Of a DNA stretch of 64,000 bases, positions 22,785-31,755 are shown in pieces. Source of the stretch: CALNYX01 sp942490925 (GTDB taxonomy: Bacteria; Chlamydiota; Chlamydiia; Chlamydiales; JAAKFR01); assembly GCA_942490925.1 (NCBI GenBank), contig CALNYX010000017.1, forward strand, positions 62,001 through 126,000. The letters are read 5' to 3'. Made by a program: the position numbers and the translations under genes. Position 1 is the first letter of the stretch. The number at the start of each line of letters is the position of its first letter. The notes beneath the pieces were generated by a model. The model searched no databases. It was given only the letters and a program-made list of their open reading frames with translations, and was not told the DNA's origin.

Positions 22785-25268
22785 TTAGCCTTTAGTGACG
22801 ACGTGGTCAACTTCGAGCGCGTCCTCGACCTCTTCAAACTCCAACTCACCATCTTTGATTTTGATGACGTAGTGTTGAGGGTCAGGGCCATGGCGAATCA
22901 AGCGTTCTGCCAGCGGATCTTCCACGTACTGCTCAATCACACGACGCAGTGGCCGTGCTCCCATCTCAGGAACAAAGCCGCGCTTCACAAGCAGGTCGAT
23001 AGCATCTTCTGTTAGATCTATCGTGATGTGATGCAAGGCAAGGCGTTTGCGTACTTTTTCAATCTCAAGGTGAACAATCTTGTGCAAGGCATCCTCATCA
23101 AGAGGTTTAAAGACTACTGTACCATCCAAGCGGTTGACAAACTCTGGCTTGAAATGCTTTTTCATTGCAGCTTCAGTCTTTTCTACGATTGATGGGTAGT
23201 CAAGAGCTCCTCCCTTATGCGCAAATCCAATTTCTGTCGAACGACGAATCAAATCTGCACCTAAGTTAGAGGTCATGATGACAATAGCGTGGCGGAAATC
23301 AACTTTGCGGCCAAATGAATCAGTCAAACGTCCCTCTTCAAGGATCTGCAAGAGTAGATCCATGACGTCAGGGTGCGCTTTTTCAATTTCATCGAATAGC
23401 ACGACGCAGTAAGGGCGTTGACGGATCTGCTCAGTGAGCTGGCCACCATCCTCATGGCCAACATATCCTGGAGGCGAACCTGTCATGCGACTGACAGCAA
23501 ATTTCTCCATATACTCAGACATGTCGACTTGAATCAATGCGTCTTCACCACCGAACATCTGAACGGCTAAAAGACGCGCAAGGTGAGTTTTTCCAACTCC
23601 AGTCGGACCAAGGAAGAGGAAAGAACCAGTTGGGCGGTTTGGGTCTTTAATCCCTGTACGCGCTCGACGTATGGCTTTACAAATCACATGGACAGCATCA
23701 TTTTGACCAATGAGTTGCTCTTCAAGGGTCTCTTCCATTTTAAGCAATTTTTGCGTCTCTTCTTCTGTCAGCTGAACCACAGGAATACCGGTTGAAGAGG
23801 CCACAACTTGCGCCACTGCCTCTTCATCAACAGGGACTTGGTGCTCTTCTTTATGATTTTCCCACTCAGCACGAGTCGATTGTAACTTCTCACGCAATTT
23901 TTTCTCATCATCGCGCAAACGCGCCGCTTTTTCATACTCCTGCGTGCTAATCGCTTTCTCTTTGGCGCGTCTAGTCTCTTCAATTTCTGTTTCAAGCTTA
24001 GAAAGATCAGAGGGTTGGCTCATCGTTGCAACGCGCATGCGCGCTCCAGCCTCATCCAGTAGATCAATCGCTTTATCTGGCAAGAAACGGCCATGTACAT
24101 ATCTATCAGCGAGCACAGCCGCTGCTTCAAGAGCTTCATCAGTGATTGTGACATTGTGGTGCTCTTCATACTTCTTGCGTAGTCCACCTAAGATTTGGAT
24201 TGTATCTTCAACACTAGGAGGTTGGACAACAACTTTTTGGAAACGACGTTCTAAAGCAGCATCTTTCTCAATATGTTTGCGATACTCATCGATTGTTGTG
24301 GCGCCAATACATTGAACCTCCCCACGAGAAAGTGCAGGTTTCAAGATGTTAGAAGCATCAATCGCACCTTCTGCAGCTCCAGCACCAACAATGGTATGGA
24401 GTTCATCAATAAATAGAAGAATGTTGCCGTGCTTCTTGATCTCATCCATCACAGCTTTGATCCGCTCTTCAAACTGACCGCGGTACTTAGTTCCTGCAAT
24501 CATGAGTGCTAAGTCGAGTGTAATCAGCTTCTTCTTGCGTAAATTGTCAGGCACCTCGCCCTTGATAATTTTTTGAGCAAGCCCTTCAACAATCGCAGTT
24601 TTTCCAACTCCAGCCTCTCCAATCAAAACTGGATTGTTTTTGCGGCGGCGGCAAAGAATTAGGATCAGGCGCTCGACTTCTTTTTGACGACCAATCACTG
24701 GGTCGAGTTTTCCCTCACGAGACATCTCAGTCAGATCATAGCCGTAAGCTCTCAGTGCAGGCAACTTCTCTGAACCTGATTTTTCCGATTTGGCTTGTCC
24801 AGACTGTCCTGAAGCAGGAAGTTGTAAGTTGAATGTTTCAAGCTCTTTGAGTACTTCTTTGCGCACTTCAGTAAGGTCGACATTGAGGTTTTCAAGTACT
24901 TGAGCAGCCACACCATCTGTCTGTTTAAGCAGCCCTAATAACAAATGCTCGGTGCCAACATAATTGTGACCAAGGTTGGCAGCCTCTTCATTTGAAAACT
25001 CAAAAACTTTTTTTACTCTGCCAGTTAAGGCAGGATCGCCATAAACTTGAATTTCAGGACCATAGCCAACAAGTCTTTCGACCTCTTGCCGCACCGTCTC
25101 AAAGTCTAGACCCAAACTTCTCAAGACGTTTACAGCCACGCCTTGACCTAATTTGAGTAGACCTAAGAGCAGATGTTCTGTGCCTAGATAATTGTGGTTA
25201 AGCCTCTGAGCCTCTTTTTTGGCCAGCTTGATAACCTGTTTCGCTCGATTGGTGAACTTGTCAAACAT
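22785..25268 (-). CDS. clpC: ATP-dependent Clp protease ATP-binding subunit ClpC
   Basis: AAA+ unfoldase that feeds substrates to ClpP. Two Clp-N repeats (about residues 1-140) each contain [14 protein letters not shown]. The first ATPase has G-E-A-G-V-G-K-T with K223. A UVR-like coiled coil has Y-E-K-A-A-R-L-R-D. The second ATPase has G-P-T-G-V-G-K-T with K560. The length of 827 aa is normal. G-G-G-G-A precedes the ATG. Its last 80 bases are the source of the two truncated copies at 15442 and 20171. It is the CT286 counterpart. Confidence 0.97.
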   Translation of the reverse strand: MFDKFTNRAKQVIKLAKKEAQRLNHNYLGTEHLLLGLLKLGQGVAVNVLRSLGLDFETVRQEVERLVGYGPEIQVYGDPALTGRVKKVFEFSNEEAANLGHNYVGTEHLLLGLLKQTDGVAAQVLENLNVDLTEVRKEVLKELETFNLQLPASGQSGQAKSEKSGSEKLPALRAYGYDLTEMSREGKLDPVIGRQKEVERLILILCRRRKNNPVLIGEAGVGKTAIVEGLAQKIIKGEVPDNLRKKKLITLDLALMIAGTKYRGQFEERIKAVMDEIKKHGNILLFIDELHTIVGAGAAEGAIDASNILKPALSRGEVQCIGATTIDEYRKHIEKDAALERRFQKVVVQPPSVEDTIQILGGLRKKYEEHHNVTITDEALEAAAVLADRYVHGRFLPDKAIDLLDEAGARMRVATMSQPSDLSKLETEIEETRRAKEKAISTQEYEKAARLRDDEKKLREKLQSTRAEWENHKEEHQVPVDEEAVAQVVASSTGIPVVQLTEEETQKLLKMEETLEEQLIGQNDAVHVICKAIRRARTGIKDPNRPTGSFLFLGPTGVGKTHLARLLAVQMFGGEDALIQVDMSEYMEKFAVSRMTGSPPGYVGHEDGGQLTEQIRQRPYCVVLFDEIEKAHPDVMDLLLQILEEGRLTDSFGRKVDFRHAIVIMTSNLGADLIRRSTEIGFAHKGGALDYPSIVEKTEAAMKKHFKPEFVNRLDGTVVFKPLDEDALHKIVHLEIEKVRKRLALHHITIDLTEDAIDLLVKRGFVPEMGARPLRRVIEQYVEDPLAERLIRHGPDPQHYVIKIKDGELEFEEVEDALEVDHVVTKG

Positions 25269-25330
25269 TTCTAATCCCCGTTGCAGTACTCGCTTTCTCT
25301 ATTCTAAGCATAGATCGGATTTTTTAGAGA

Positions 25331-25359
25331 TTGATTTATTGTTAAAATCTGATTAAACT
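25331..25359 (+). promoter_or_regulatory. Candidate promoter for lplA
   Basis: TTGATT (25331-25336), 17 bases, TAAACT (25354-25359), with the lplA ATG 21 bases further on. It lies in the 112-base divergent gap between clpC and lplA. Confidence 0.4.
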
Positions 25360-25380
25360 CCCATATCTAGCTCACAACCT

Positions 25381-26061
25381 ATGCCTTGGAAAATCGTTAA
25401 TACAGGAAAACGTTTCGCAGCAGAAAATATGGCTTTAGATGCTGCTCTGCTTGAGGATTTAACACCAGATTCTCAACCTCTTTTGCATTTTTATGAATGG
25501 GAAAAAGAGGCGGCTACCTATGGTCACTTCATCGACCCAAAAAAACATTTGAGATCTCTGGAGATTGATCTGGCAAAACGACCAACTGGCGGTGGGATCA
25601 TCTTTCATGTGGCAGACTTCGCTTTTTCAGCTCTAGTACCTGCTAACCACCCAAGTTTTTCTTTGAGCCCATTGGAGAACTACCACTTTGTGAATGAAAA
25701 GGTGAGCCAAGCGATTTCAGAGCTTGTCGGGAAAATGCCACAGCTACTGCCAACAGAACCTCAGGGAACGGCAGCGAATAAACACTTTTGCATGGCCAAG
25801 CCGACAAAATATGACGTCATGATTGGTGAGAAAAAAATTGGGGGAGCGGCGCAACGCAAGACCAAAGCAGGCTATTTGCATCAAGGTTCGATCAACCTTG
25901 GTCTGCTTTCAAAAAGTTATTTGGAGCGTTTTCTCGAAGAGGAAGTGGTCACTTCCATGCTTGAAAAGAGTTATGCTCCTCTAGGAGAGGATTGGACAGA
26001 AAGTTCTCTCCAAGATGCAAGAGATCAACTTCGTAATCTACTACAGCAGGTTTTCTTATGA
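25381..26061 (+). CDS. lplA: Lipoate-protein ligase A family protein
   Basis: Attaches lipoate or octanoate to E2 and GcvH proteins. It has K-R-P-T-G-G-G-I-I-F-H (the R-x2-G-G-G motif), K-Y-D-V-M-I-G and the catalytic lysine K152 in K-I-G-G-A-A-Q-R-K-T. The 226-aa length is that of a single-domain ligase or amidotransferase without the LplA C-terminal domain. The lipoyl acceptor GcsH lies 4 kb downstream on the same strand. CT285 counterpart. Confidence 0.9.
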   Translation: MPWKIVNTGKRFAAENMALDAALLEDLTPDSQPLLHFYEWEKEAATYGHFIDPKKHLRSLEIDLAKRPTGGGIIFHVADFAFSALVPANHPSFSLSPLENYHFVNEKVSQAISELVGKMPQLLPTEPQGTAANKHFCMAKPTKYDVMIGEKKIGGAAQRKTKAGYLHQGSINLGLLSKSYLERFLEEEVVTSMLEKSYAPLGEDWTESSLQDARDQLRNLLQQVFL

Positions 26062-26219
26062 ACCCTCTGATCAACGCCGGCTTTGGATCTTTCAGTGCAA
26101 TTTGCGCCAGACCGTCGTTTTTGCCCTCACTAACCCACATGGGGTTAGCTTTGGCCTCCAAACTTAGTTCCGTCACAAATTTCACAAAATCTCCAAAACC
26201 ATCATTAATCCGAGGATTC
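26060..26219. mobile_element. MITE-like element, family 2, diverged copy
   Basis: The core from GGATCTTTCAGTGCAATTTG onward (including GCCCTCACTAAC and GGGGTTAGCTT) matches the intact copy at 53617-53761 with scattered differences. The terminal repeats are decayed (AACCCTCTGAT at the left, ATCCGAGGATT at the right). It fills the whole gap between lplA and the phospholipase-like gene. Confidence 0.6.
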
Positions 26220-26221
26220 AT

Positions 26222-27586
26222 ATGAGATATTTGATTCTATTTTTGGCACTTAGTTTTGCCCCCTTGAAAGCAGAAGATAACAAGGTAATTGCCTGTGACA
26301 ACGGAGTGGAACTGCTAGGTTGGACCTTGGGTTTTATCAGCCAAGCTGAACAGTCAATCGAATTTCTTCCCTGTTTCTGTGGTGGATTGATGATGCATGA
26401 GATTTTTGGAGCGATTGAAACGCGCATGATTGTTTGCCCTGAGCTGCAAGTGCGCGTTCTGATCTCCCCAGTCTACTTGGAAAAGGATGATAAGCCACTT
26501 CTCGAGAGACTCACCAACCAGTACCCAGGCCGTTTTCATGTGACCTACACGACGAGCGTTGTCGATTGGACCCATGAGCTTGGCTTGATCGACAATCACA
26601 TCAAGATGCTCGTTGTGGATGAGACGTATTTCACCATGGGTGGCACCAACCTCGACTACGTCCTCTGCTCTGAAGGAACGTTCCCACCAGTTCGTCGTGA
26701 AAAGGATATTGTCATCGGCAAGCAGTTACCAGCTGGTGCGCGTGATCAAGACATCGTAGGAAGTGGCCCTATGGCCAGAGAGATGCGTCAATTGGCCTAC
26801 AAGCTTTTTGCTCTTTGGGATGATTACAATGCCCGCCAACGCTTTGGCTCGAAAGATCCAGAATTCTATGCTGATAAGAACGCTTTTTTTGAGCTTGATC
26901 TGAGCAATCGTCCTCTCTTTGTCTCCTTTGAAATCGACGATGATCTCGTCTATGTGCCCGAAGAGAAGATGCAACTGCTTGTCAGTGGTCCATTTGTTCG
27001 TCCCAATCCGATCACCGGAGCTTATCAAAAACTCATTTCAGAGGCTGAAGAAGAGATCCTCATTGGGAATCTCTACTTCTGTCCCGCAGAGCCCATTATG
27101 GAAGCACTGAAGAGTGCTGGAAAAAGAGATGTGTCTCTAAGAGTAATCACCAACGGCGTCAATGAACGCGCTCCTGAATACACCCAATTCTTCTCCTGTG
27201 CTAATCGTATCTCGTTTGTTCCCATCCTCTATGGTAGAACCTATCACTTCTGGGAGAAAAACAAGTGCGGAAGCGATCCTGTTTTAGACACGAAGATCTA
27301 TGAATACTTTGTGACAGATGTGCTCTATCACAAAAAAACGATGGTTGTCGATAAACGTCACTTCTTGATTGGAAGCTACAACCTCGGAACACGGAGCGAT
27401 CAATCCGAATACGAACTTGCCATGGTCATCGACTCGCCCGAGCTTGCACAGTATGCAGTAGAAATTTTTGAGCGTGATCTTCAATGGAGTCGCGAGATTT
27501 CAGCTGCGCAAGCAAGAGATTGGTACTTCAATCCAATCACTGCTTACCAAGCTGAGGTTCAGAAAACCATTCACGGATTGTTGTAA
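26222..27586 (+). CDS. Secreted phospholipase D-like protein
   Basis: The 454-aa product begins with a signal peptide (M-R-Y-L-I-L-F-L-A-L...K-A-E). It has both HKD catalytic motifs: H126-x-K128-x4-D133 in H-I-K-M-L-V-V-D followed by G-G-T-N, and H370-x-K372-x4-D377 in H-K-K-T-M-V-V-D followed by G-S-Y-N. Intact paired HKDs predict a phosphodiesterase on phospholipids or cardiolipin-type lipids in the periplasm or outside. CT284 counterpart by order. Confidence 0.88.
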   Translation: MRYLILFLALSFAPLKAEDNKVIACDNGVELLGWTLGFISQAEQSIEFLPCFCGGLMMHEIFGAIETRMIVCPELQVRVLISPVYLEKDDKPLLERLTNQYPGRFHVTYTTSVVDWTHELGLIDNHIKMLVVDETYFTMGGTNLDYVLCSEGTFPPVRREKDIVIGKQLPAGARDQDIVGSGPMAREMRQLAYKLFALWDDYNARQRFGSKDPEFYADKNAFFELDLSNRPLFVSFEIDDDLVYVPEEKMQLLVSGPFVRPNPITGAYQKLISEAEEEILIGNLYFCPAEPIMEALKSAGKRDVSLRVITNGVNERAPEYTQFFSCANRISFVPILYGRTYHFWEKNKCGSDPVLDTKIYEYFVTDVLYHKKTMVVDKRHFLIGSYNLGTRSDQSEYELAMVIDSPELAQYAVEIFERDLQWSREISAAQARDWYFNPITAYQAEVQKTIHGLL

Positions 27587-27614
27587 ATATTGCGATCAAG
27601 TATAGTGAACACCT

Positions 27615-29627
27615 ATGTTACAATTTTTTAGAAAATACCAGAAATACTTCTTCTTTGTGATCACAGTTGTGATCATCTTCAGTTTTGCCTTCTTCGGCAC
27701 GTCACGCGCCTTTGGCCCTACGACAACTGTCAAAGACGAAGTTGTTTACAAAACAGCTGCCGGTAAGAAGGTGGGGCAACACTATCTCACTCAATTCTGC
27801 CAATTTCTCAAGAGTGAAGGAATGGGCGGTGGACGCGATTTTTTCTCTGCCAACTACCTCAATGATGGGATCATCACCCGCGAATTTCTTGACACAAACG
27901 TCGCATTGACACTCTTTGAGAGCGATCCGAGCAGCTTTGCAGAAGATCTGCAAACCCGTTTGCAAAAAGAGAAACATTATGTTCCCTATACGCATCCCTA
28001 CTCTAGGCAGATCTCTGCCGATAGTATTTGGAGTCTATTTGCTCCTGATGTCAAAGAGAAGCTTGCATTGCTACAATCGACAGAAGATACAAGCTCAATT
28101 GAAGGGTTTCAAGCCCGTATTGACCTCTATCTTGCTGAAAGACGCTTTCCTCCTCAGATGTTGGCTAACATGCTCCGTTACCAAGAGCGTGACACAGCCA
28201 ACCATTTACCTGCCGATCCAAAATTAATGCGCGGCGATGTCTCCCTTTTTGGCTACCACCAATTAGAAGAGTGGTTTGGCGCTCAATTCATTGAGAAAGT
28301 CGCCAAAGTAATCATGGAAACGGCAGCTATTGCACGCGAGCGGGGCTATAAAGTTTCACGTGATGAAATCACAAGCGAAATACTCTACAAGAGCCAGAAA
28401 ACTTATGAGGCGCTCAGCGAGCGCATGAATTTGCCGATGCAAGATGGAAGCGCCCTTCTGCAAGTCTTCATGCGTCAAGCAGGCTTTGAAGAGGCCGACT
28501 TGATGAAAATCTATGAAGAGATCGTCCTGTTCAAGCGTCTGCTTCATGATGTGGGCAATAGCGTGATCGTTGATACACTCCCTCTTGAAGATTTTTATGC
28601 CTATGCAGGCGAGAGCGTCACAGTTGAAGTGACACAGTTACCTCAGCCATTGCGTTTTGCTTCTTCAGATGATCTTAAAGAGTTTGAGATTTATCTTGCA
28701 GCACTTGCTGGAGAACAAGATAGTCTGCTTTTACCAACAGAATTTTCGCCAGCCCCCGAGCTTGTTGGAAAGCGTTATCGCCTCTACGTTGGCCAAGTGA
28801 AAAAATCTTCATTGCAAGCCAAAGTAAGCGTCAAAGAGACCTGGAAGTGGGAAGAACAGAACTGGGAACGCCTCCAAGAAGAATTTGCGCAACTGCGTGT
28901 TGAAGGTGAGCCGCTTGCTATTTTAGAAGCAATGGAGCCAAAGAAACGGGCTCGCATCGATGGCTTTGTCCGACACCGCATTGCAGAGACACATCCTGAA
29001 TGGATTGAAGAAGCGCTGATAGCGGCTCAAATGGAAGAGAAAGAGATCTTCTTGTCTGTTGGCTCAAAAGCCTTTCTCTCTGGTGTTGATGATGTCGAGG
29101 CCTTCAAAGCAGCAATCGATGCCCAAGATGAGCTTGTTGGTTTCACACAGGATGAAGAGCATTTCTACCGCATACTCGTTTTTGAGCGCACAGAAGATGA
29201 AGTACTTACCTTTGCTGAAGCCAAAAAAGAGGGTGTGATCACAACCCTTGCCAAACGTTTCGATGGCGAAAAATTAGCTGAAAAAGTCGTTTCACGTATT
29301 CAACAAGCTTATCCCGTATCGAAAGAGCAGGCTGTTGCCTACCGCTTTTTCAAAGCCTTGAAAGAACAAGAAGATTTTCCTAAGCAGTTTGCACCAGTGA
29401 AGCGTGAACTGACCTTGACGCGTATTGAGCCGACATTTATCTCAATCGAGCAAGTGTTGGCGCAAGAAGAGGGGATGAGCGCAGCTGAAGGGGAAGGGGC
29501 TTATAGCTACCGAGTGGTTGACCATCGTTTTGATACATCGATGCCAATTGACAAGGTTGTGCAAGCTCAAGAGTTGCTTTCAAAAGAGGTAAGAGGCCGC
29601 TTTTTGAAAGAGATGATCAATGCTTGA
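27615..29627 (+). CDS. PpiD/SurA-like membrane-anchored periplasmic protein
   Basis: The 670-aa product opens M-L-Q-F-F-R-K-Y-Q-K-Y and continues with one membrane helix ending S-F-A-F-F-G-T-S, the start typical of PpiD-type chaperones with a SurA N-terminal domain. The rest is rich in acidic and aromatic helices, with D-E-I-T-S-E-I-L as a SurA-N-like stretch. I cannot see a clear parvulin core. A role in folding exported proteins is inferred. It overlaps the next gene by 8 bases. Confidence 0.6.
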   Translation: MLQFFRKYQKYFFFVITVVIIFSFAFFGTSRAFGPTTTVKDEVVYKTAAGKKVGQHYLTQFCQFLKSEGMGGGRDFFSANYLNDGIITREFLDTNVALTLFESDPSSFAEDLQTRLQKEKHYVPYTHPYSRQISADSIWSLFAPDVKEKLALLQSTEDTSSIEGFQARIDLYLAERRFPPQMLANMLRYQERDTANHLPADPKLMRGDVSLFGYHQLEEWFGAQFIEKVAKVIMETAAIARERGYKVSRDEITSEILYKSQKTYEALSERMNLPMQDGSALLQVFMRQAGFEEADLMKIYEEIVLFKRLLHDVGNSVIVDTLPLEDFYAYAGESVTVEVTQLPQPLRFASSDDLKEFEIYLAALAGEQDSLLLPTEFSPAPELVGKRYRLYVGQVKKSSLQAKVSVKETWKWEEQNWERLQEEFAQLRVEGEPLAILEAMEPKKRARIDGFVRHRIAETHPEWIEEALIAAQMEEKEIFLSVGSKAFLSGVDDVEAFKAAIDAQDELVGFTQDEEHFYRILVFERTEDEVLTFAEAKKEGVITTLAKRFDGEKLAEKVVSRIQQAYPVSKEQAVAYRFFKALKEQEDFPKQFAPVKRELTLTRIEPTFISIEQVLAQEEGMSAAEGEGAYSYRVVDHRFDTSMPIDKVVQAQELLSKEVRGRFLKEMINA

Positions 29628-30216
29628 GAATCTCGTTCCTGTTGAACCCGTGCATTTTTTTGCACTCCAACTGCCCTGTTTGCAAACAACAAAAAAATCG
29701 CTAGAGAAGCAACATCGCTTGCCAGCTCTCGAGCAACTCTATGGTGAGAAGTTTTTTGCAACCGTTTCCCTCGGTTGGCACAAGGAGGGGATTGCGATTT
29801 GTGTGAAATCCCCCTCATTGAAAACCTCTCATTTTCCAGATATTCAAGCAGGAGACAGCGTTGAGCTCTTTTTTGACACACGCGATGTCAAAACCACAGG
29901 CTATCCGACTCGCTTTTGTCACCACTTCTTTTTCTTGCCCGATGGGCAGGCAGGTGAAATCACAAGAGTGCGCACAGATGATGCACACCCGCTTTGCGAT
30001 CCTGAGCTTCTCAAAGCGAAATGTGATGGGAAGGAGATGACCATTTGGATTCCAAAAGAGGCGCTATTTGGCTATGAGCCAGCCCAATTCAAAAGAGTTG
30101 GGTTCACCTACCGGATCAACCGCACAGATAAATTTCCGCAATACTTCACCATTTCGGATGAGGATTTTGCCATTGAAAAACATCCCGCCTTTTGGGCAAG
30201 TATGGAGTTAAAATGA
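29620..30216 (+). CDS. CT283-like protein, possible DOMON/CBM9-like domain
   Basis: A 198-aa soluble protein. The pattern I-Q-A-G-D-S-V-E-L-F-F-D-T-R-D followed by aromatic strands and F-T-Y-R-I-N-R is like the CBM9/DOMON-like beta-sandwich that binds sugars or haem. No signal peptide is seen. It lies between a periplasmic-chaperone-like gene and gcsH, as CT283 does, and overlaps both (8 and 4 bases). Function unknown. Confidence 0.6.
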   Translation: MLENLVPVEPVHFFALQLPCLQTTKKSLEKQHRLPALEQLYGEKFFATVSLGWHKEGIAICVKSPSLKTSHFPDIQAGDSVELFFDTRDVKTTGYPTRFCHHFFFLPDGQAGEITRVRTDDAHPLCDPELLKAKCDGKEMTIWIPKEALFGYEPAQFKRVGFTYRINRTDKFPQYFTISDEDFAIEKHPAFWASMELK

Positions 30217-30542
30217 AATATACCAAAACACATGAATGGGTCTCGCTCAATGGGAATATTGCCACCGTTGGAGTCACAGAGCATGCCCAAAAAGAACTTG
30301 GCGATATCGTTTATGTCGAGCTTCCAAAGCTGGGCCACAAAGTGAAAGCCGGTGATGAGATTGTCGTGCTTGAATCGACTAAGGCTGCGATTGATATCTA
30401 TACGCCTCTTTCAGGCCAGATCAAAGAGGTCAATGAATCGCTTCGCGAGTCTCCCGAGCAAGTGAATTTTTCTGCAGAAAAAGAGGGTTGGCTTTATAAG
30501 CTTGAACTTAGCAACACGAGTGAATTAGACGTTCTAGAGTGA
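30213..30542 (+). CDS. gcsH: Glycine cleavage system H protein
   Basis: Small lipoyl-carrier protein. The lipoyl lysine is K57 in V-V-L-E-S-T-K-A-A-I-D; H-E-W-V and P-L-S-G-Q-I are family marks. I use the ATG at 30213, which overlaps the previous stop (ATGA) and follows G-G-A-G. At 109 aa it is slightly short for the family. Chlamydiae keep GcsH without a full glycine cleavage system; with LplA nearby it may serve as a lipoyl relay. CT282 counterpart. Confidence 0.93.
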   Translation: MKYTKTHEWVSLNGNIATVGVTEHAQKELGDIVYVELPKLGHKVKAGDEIVVLESTKAAIDIYTPLSGQIKEVNESLRESPEQVNFSAEKEGWLYKLELSNTSELDVLE

Positions 30543-31676
30543 ATACGTTGTTAGGAAGGTTTCGTAGTTAATTGCTTCAATATTGCGTATTGGAATAAGC
30601 GTCTCTCCTCTGTAAACCAAATAGCCGTGATTTTGAGGCTGAATAAAGTTAGCGATAATCTTTGTCATTTGAGATTTGTAGGTCATTGAGCTTTTGATCT
30701 CTATCGCATCAAGTTGTCCTTGATTTTCAACGAGTAGATCAATTTCAATTCCATGACTTGTACGATAAAAATAGAGCCTCGCATCACTTAGAAGATGATG
30801 CTGCCGTTTTAGGAGTTCACTCACAATGAAGTTTTCAAAGAGCGCTCCATCTTTTATCTGCATTTCAAGTAAGTAAGAGACAAGCCCTGTATCATAAAAA
30901 TAGACTTTTGGACTTTTGATTAGTCGCTTCCCTTGATTCGAAAAATATGGGGGAAGAAGAAAAATAATATACGAAGCTTCCAAAATAGAGAGCCATCTTT
31001 TGATTGTATTGACAGCAACCCCCAAATCATTTGCAAAACGAGACGCATTAAAGATCGAACCAATGTTAGCGGCCAATAGACGAACAAAACGTCTAAAGTC
31101 ACGCATATCTCCAATTTTGTAAGTGAGACGCACATCTTTATCCAAGTAAGTATCGAGATACGCACCAAACCACTCTTTAGAGTAGCGATAATCGCGATTG
31201 ACAAGTTCTGGATAACTCCCTTTAAACAATGCCTGCTGCCGCTGAGATTCGTTGAGCTCAGAAAATTGAAAAGGAAGAAGAGTCAATAGCCCCATTCGCC
31301 CAGCCAGAGATTCTGACACATTCTTTAGGAAGGCAAACTGGCAAGATCCAGTGAGCACAAAGCGGCCATAGTTTGCACGATCCCGATCAACAAGCAGTTT
31401 GACATGTGAAAAAATCTCAGGAACTTTCTGCACCTCATCAAAAATCACGCGATCTGAGTGGGCATCCATAAAAGCAACAGGATCTGAGCGGTAGGAGTCA
31501 ACAGTCTGATAGTCATCGAATGTGACATAGGTATATTGGTCCTTCAATAGGTGTTGCAAAAGCGTCGATTTTCCTGACTGTCTAGGGCCTGTAATCCCTA
31601 CAACCGGAAAGGCTTTGAGATAGCGTAAAACAGCCTCTTCAAGCTGCCGCTCGATATAGTGTATATTTTCATTCAT
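30534..31676 (-). CDS. AAA ATPase, DUF4143-type (second member)
   Basis: A 380-aa protein with Walker A G-P-R-Q-S-G-K-S (residues 30-37), Walker B V-I-F-D-E-V-Q-K, sensor L-T-G-S-C-Q-F, a winged-helix-like block and a PD-(D/E)xK-like tail (H-G-I-E-I-D-L-L-V-E-N...I-E-I-K-S). This is the classic DUF4143 layout. I use the ATG at 31676; it lies at the exact centre of a palindrome. Its end overlaps the convergent gcsH end by 9 bases. It is not part of the conserved order, so it is accessory. Confidence 0.82.
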   Translation of the reverse strand: MNENIHYIERQLEEAVLRYLKAFPVVGITGPRQSGKSTLLQHLLKDQYTYVTFDDYQTVDSYRSDPVAFMDAHSDRVIFDEVQKVPEIFSHVKLLVDRDRANYGRFVLTGSCQFAFLKNVSESLAGRMGLLTLLPFQFSELNESQRQQALFKGSYPELVNRDYRYSKEWFGAYLDTYLDKDVRLTYKIGDMRDFRRFVRLLAANIGSIFNASRFANDLGVAVNTIKRWLSILEASYIIFLLPPYFSNQGKRLIKSPKVYFYDTGLVSYLLEMQIKDGALFENFIVSELLKRQHHLLSDARLYFYRTSHGIEIDLLVENQGQLDAIEIKSSMTYKSQMTKIIANFIQPQNHGYLVYRGETLIPIRNIEAINYETFLTTYSL

Positions 31677-31753
31677 ACTGCAAATATACACAATAAATAG
31701 GTGTTTTTGCAAGAAAAAACGTGCGAATTTGCAGTGTCATTGCAAATATACAC
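31659..31753. promoter_or_regulatory. Two 33-bp palindromes at the start of the second ATPase gene
   Basis: Both have the form GTGTATATTTGCA-N7-TGCAAATATACAC. The first (31659-31691, one arm mismatch) is centred on the start codon at 31674-31676. The second (31721-31753) has three arm mismatches and lies upstream. A further half-site, GTGTTTTTGCA, sits at 31701-31711. Autorepression at the start codon is the natural inference. Confidence 0.6.
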
Positions 31754-31755
31754 GA

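Noticed and set aside
25949..26221. Minus-strand ORF of 90 codons at the lplA end
   Set aside because: Most of it reads through the family 2 MITE and the lplA 3' end in antisense.
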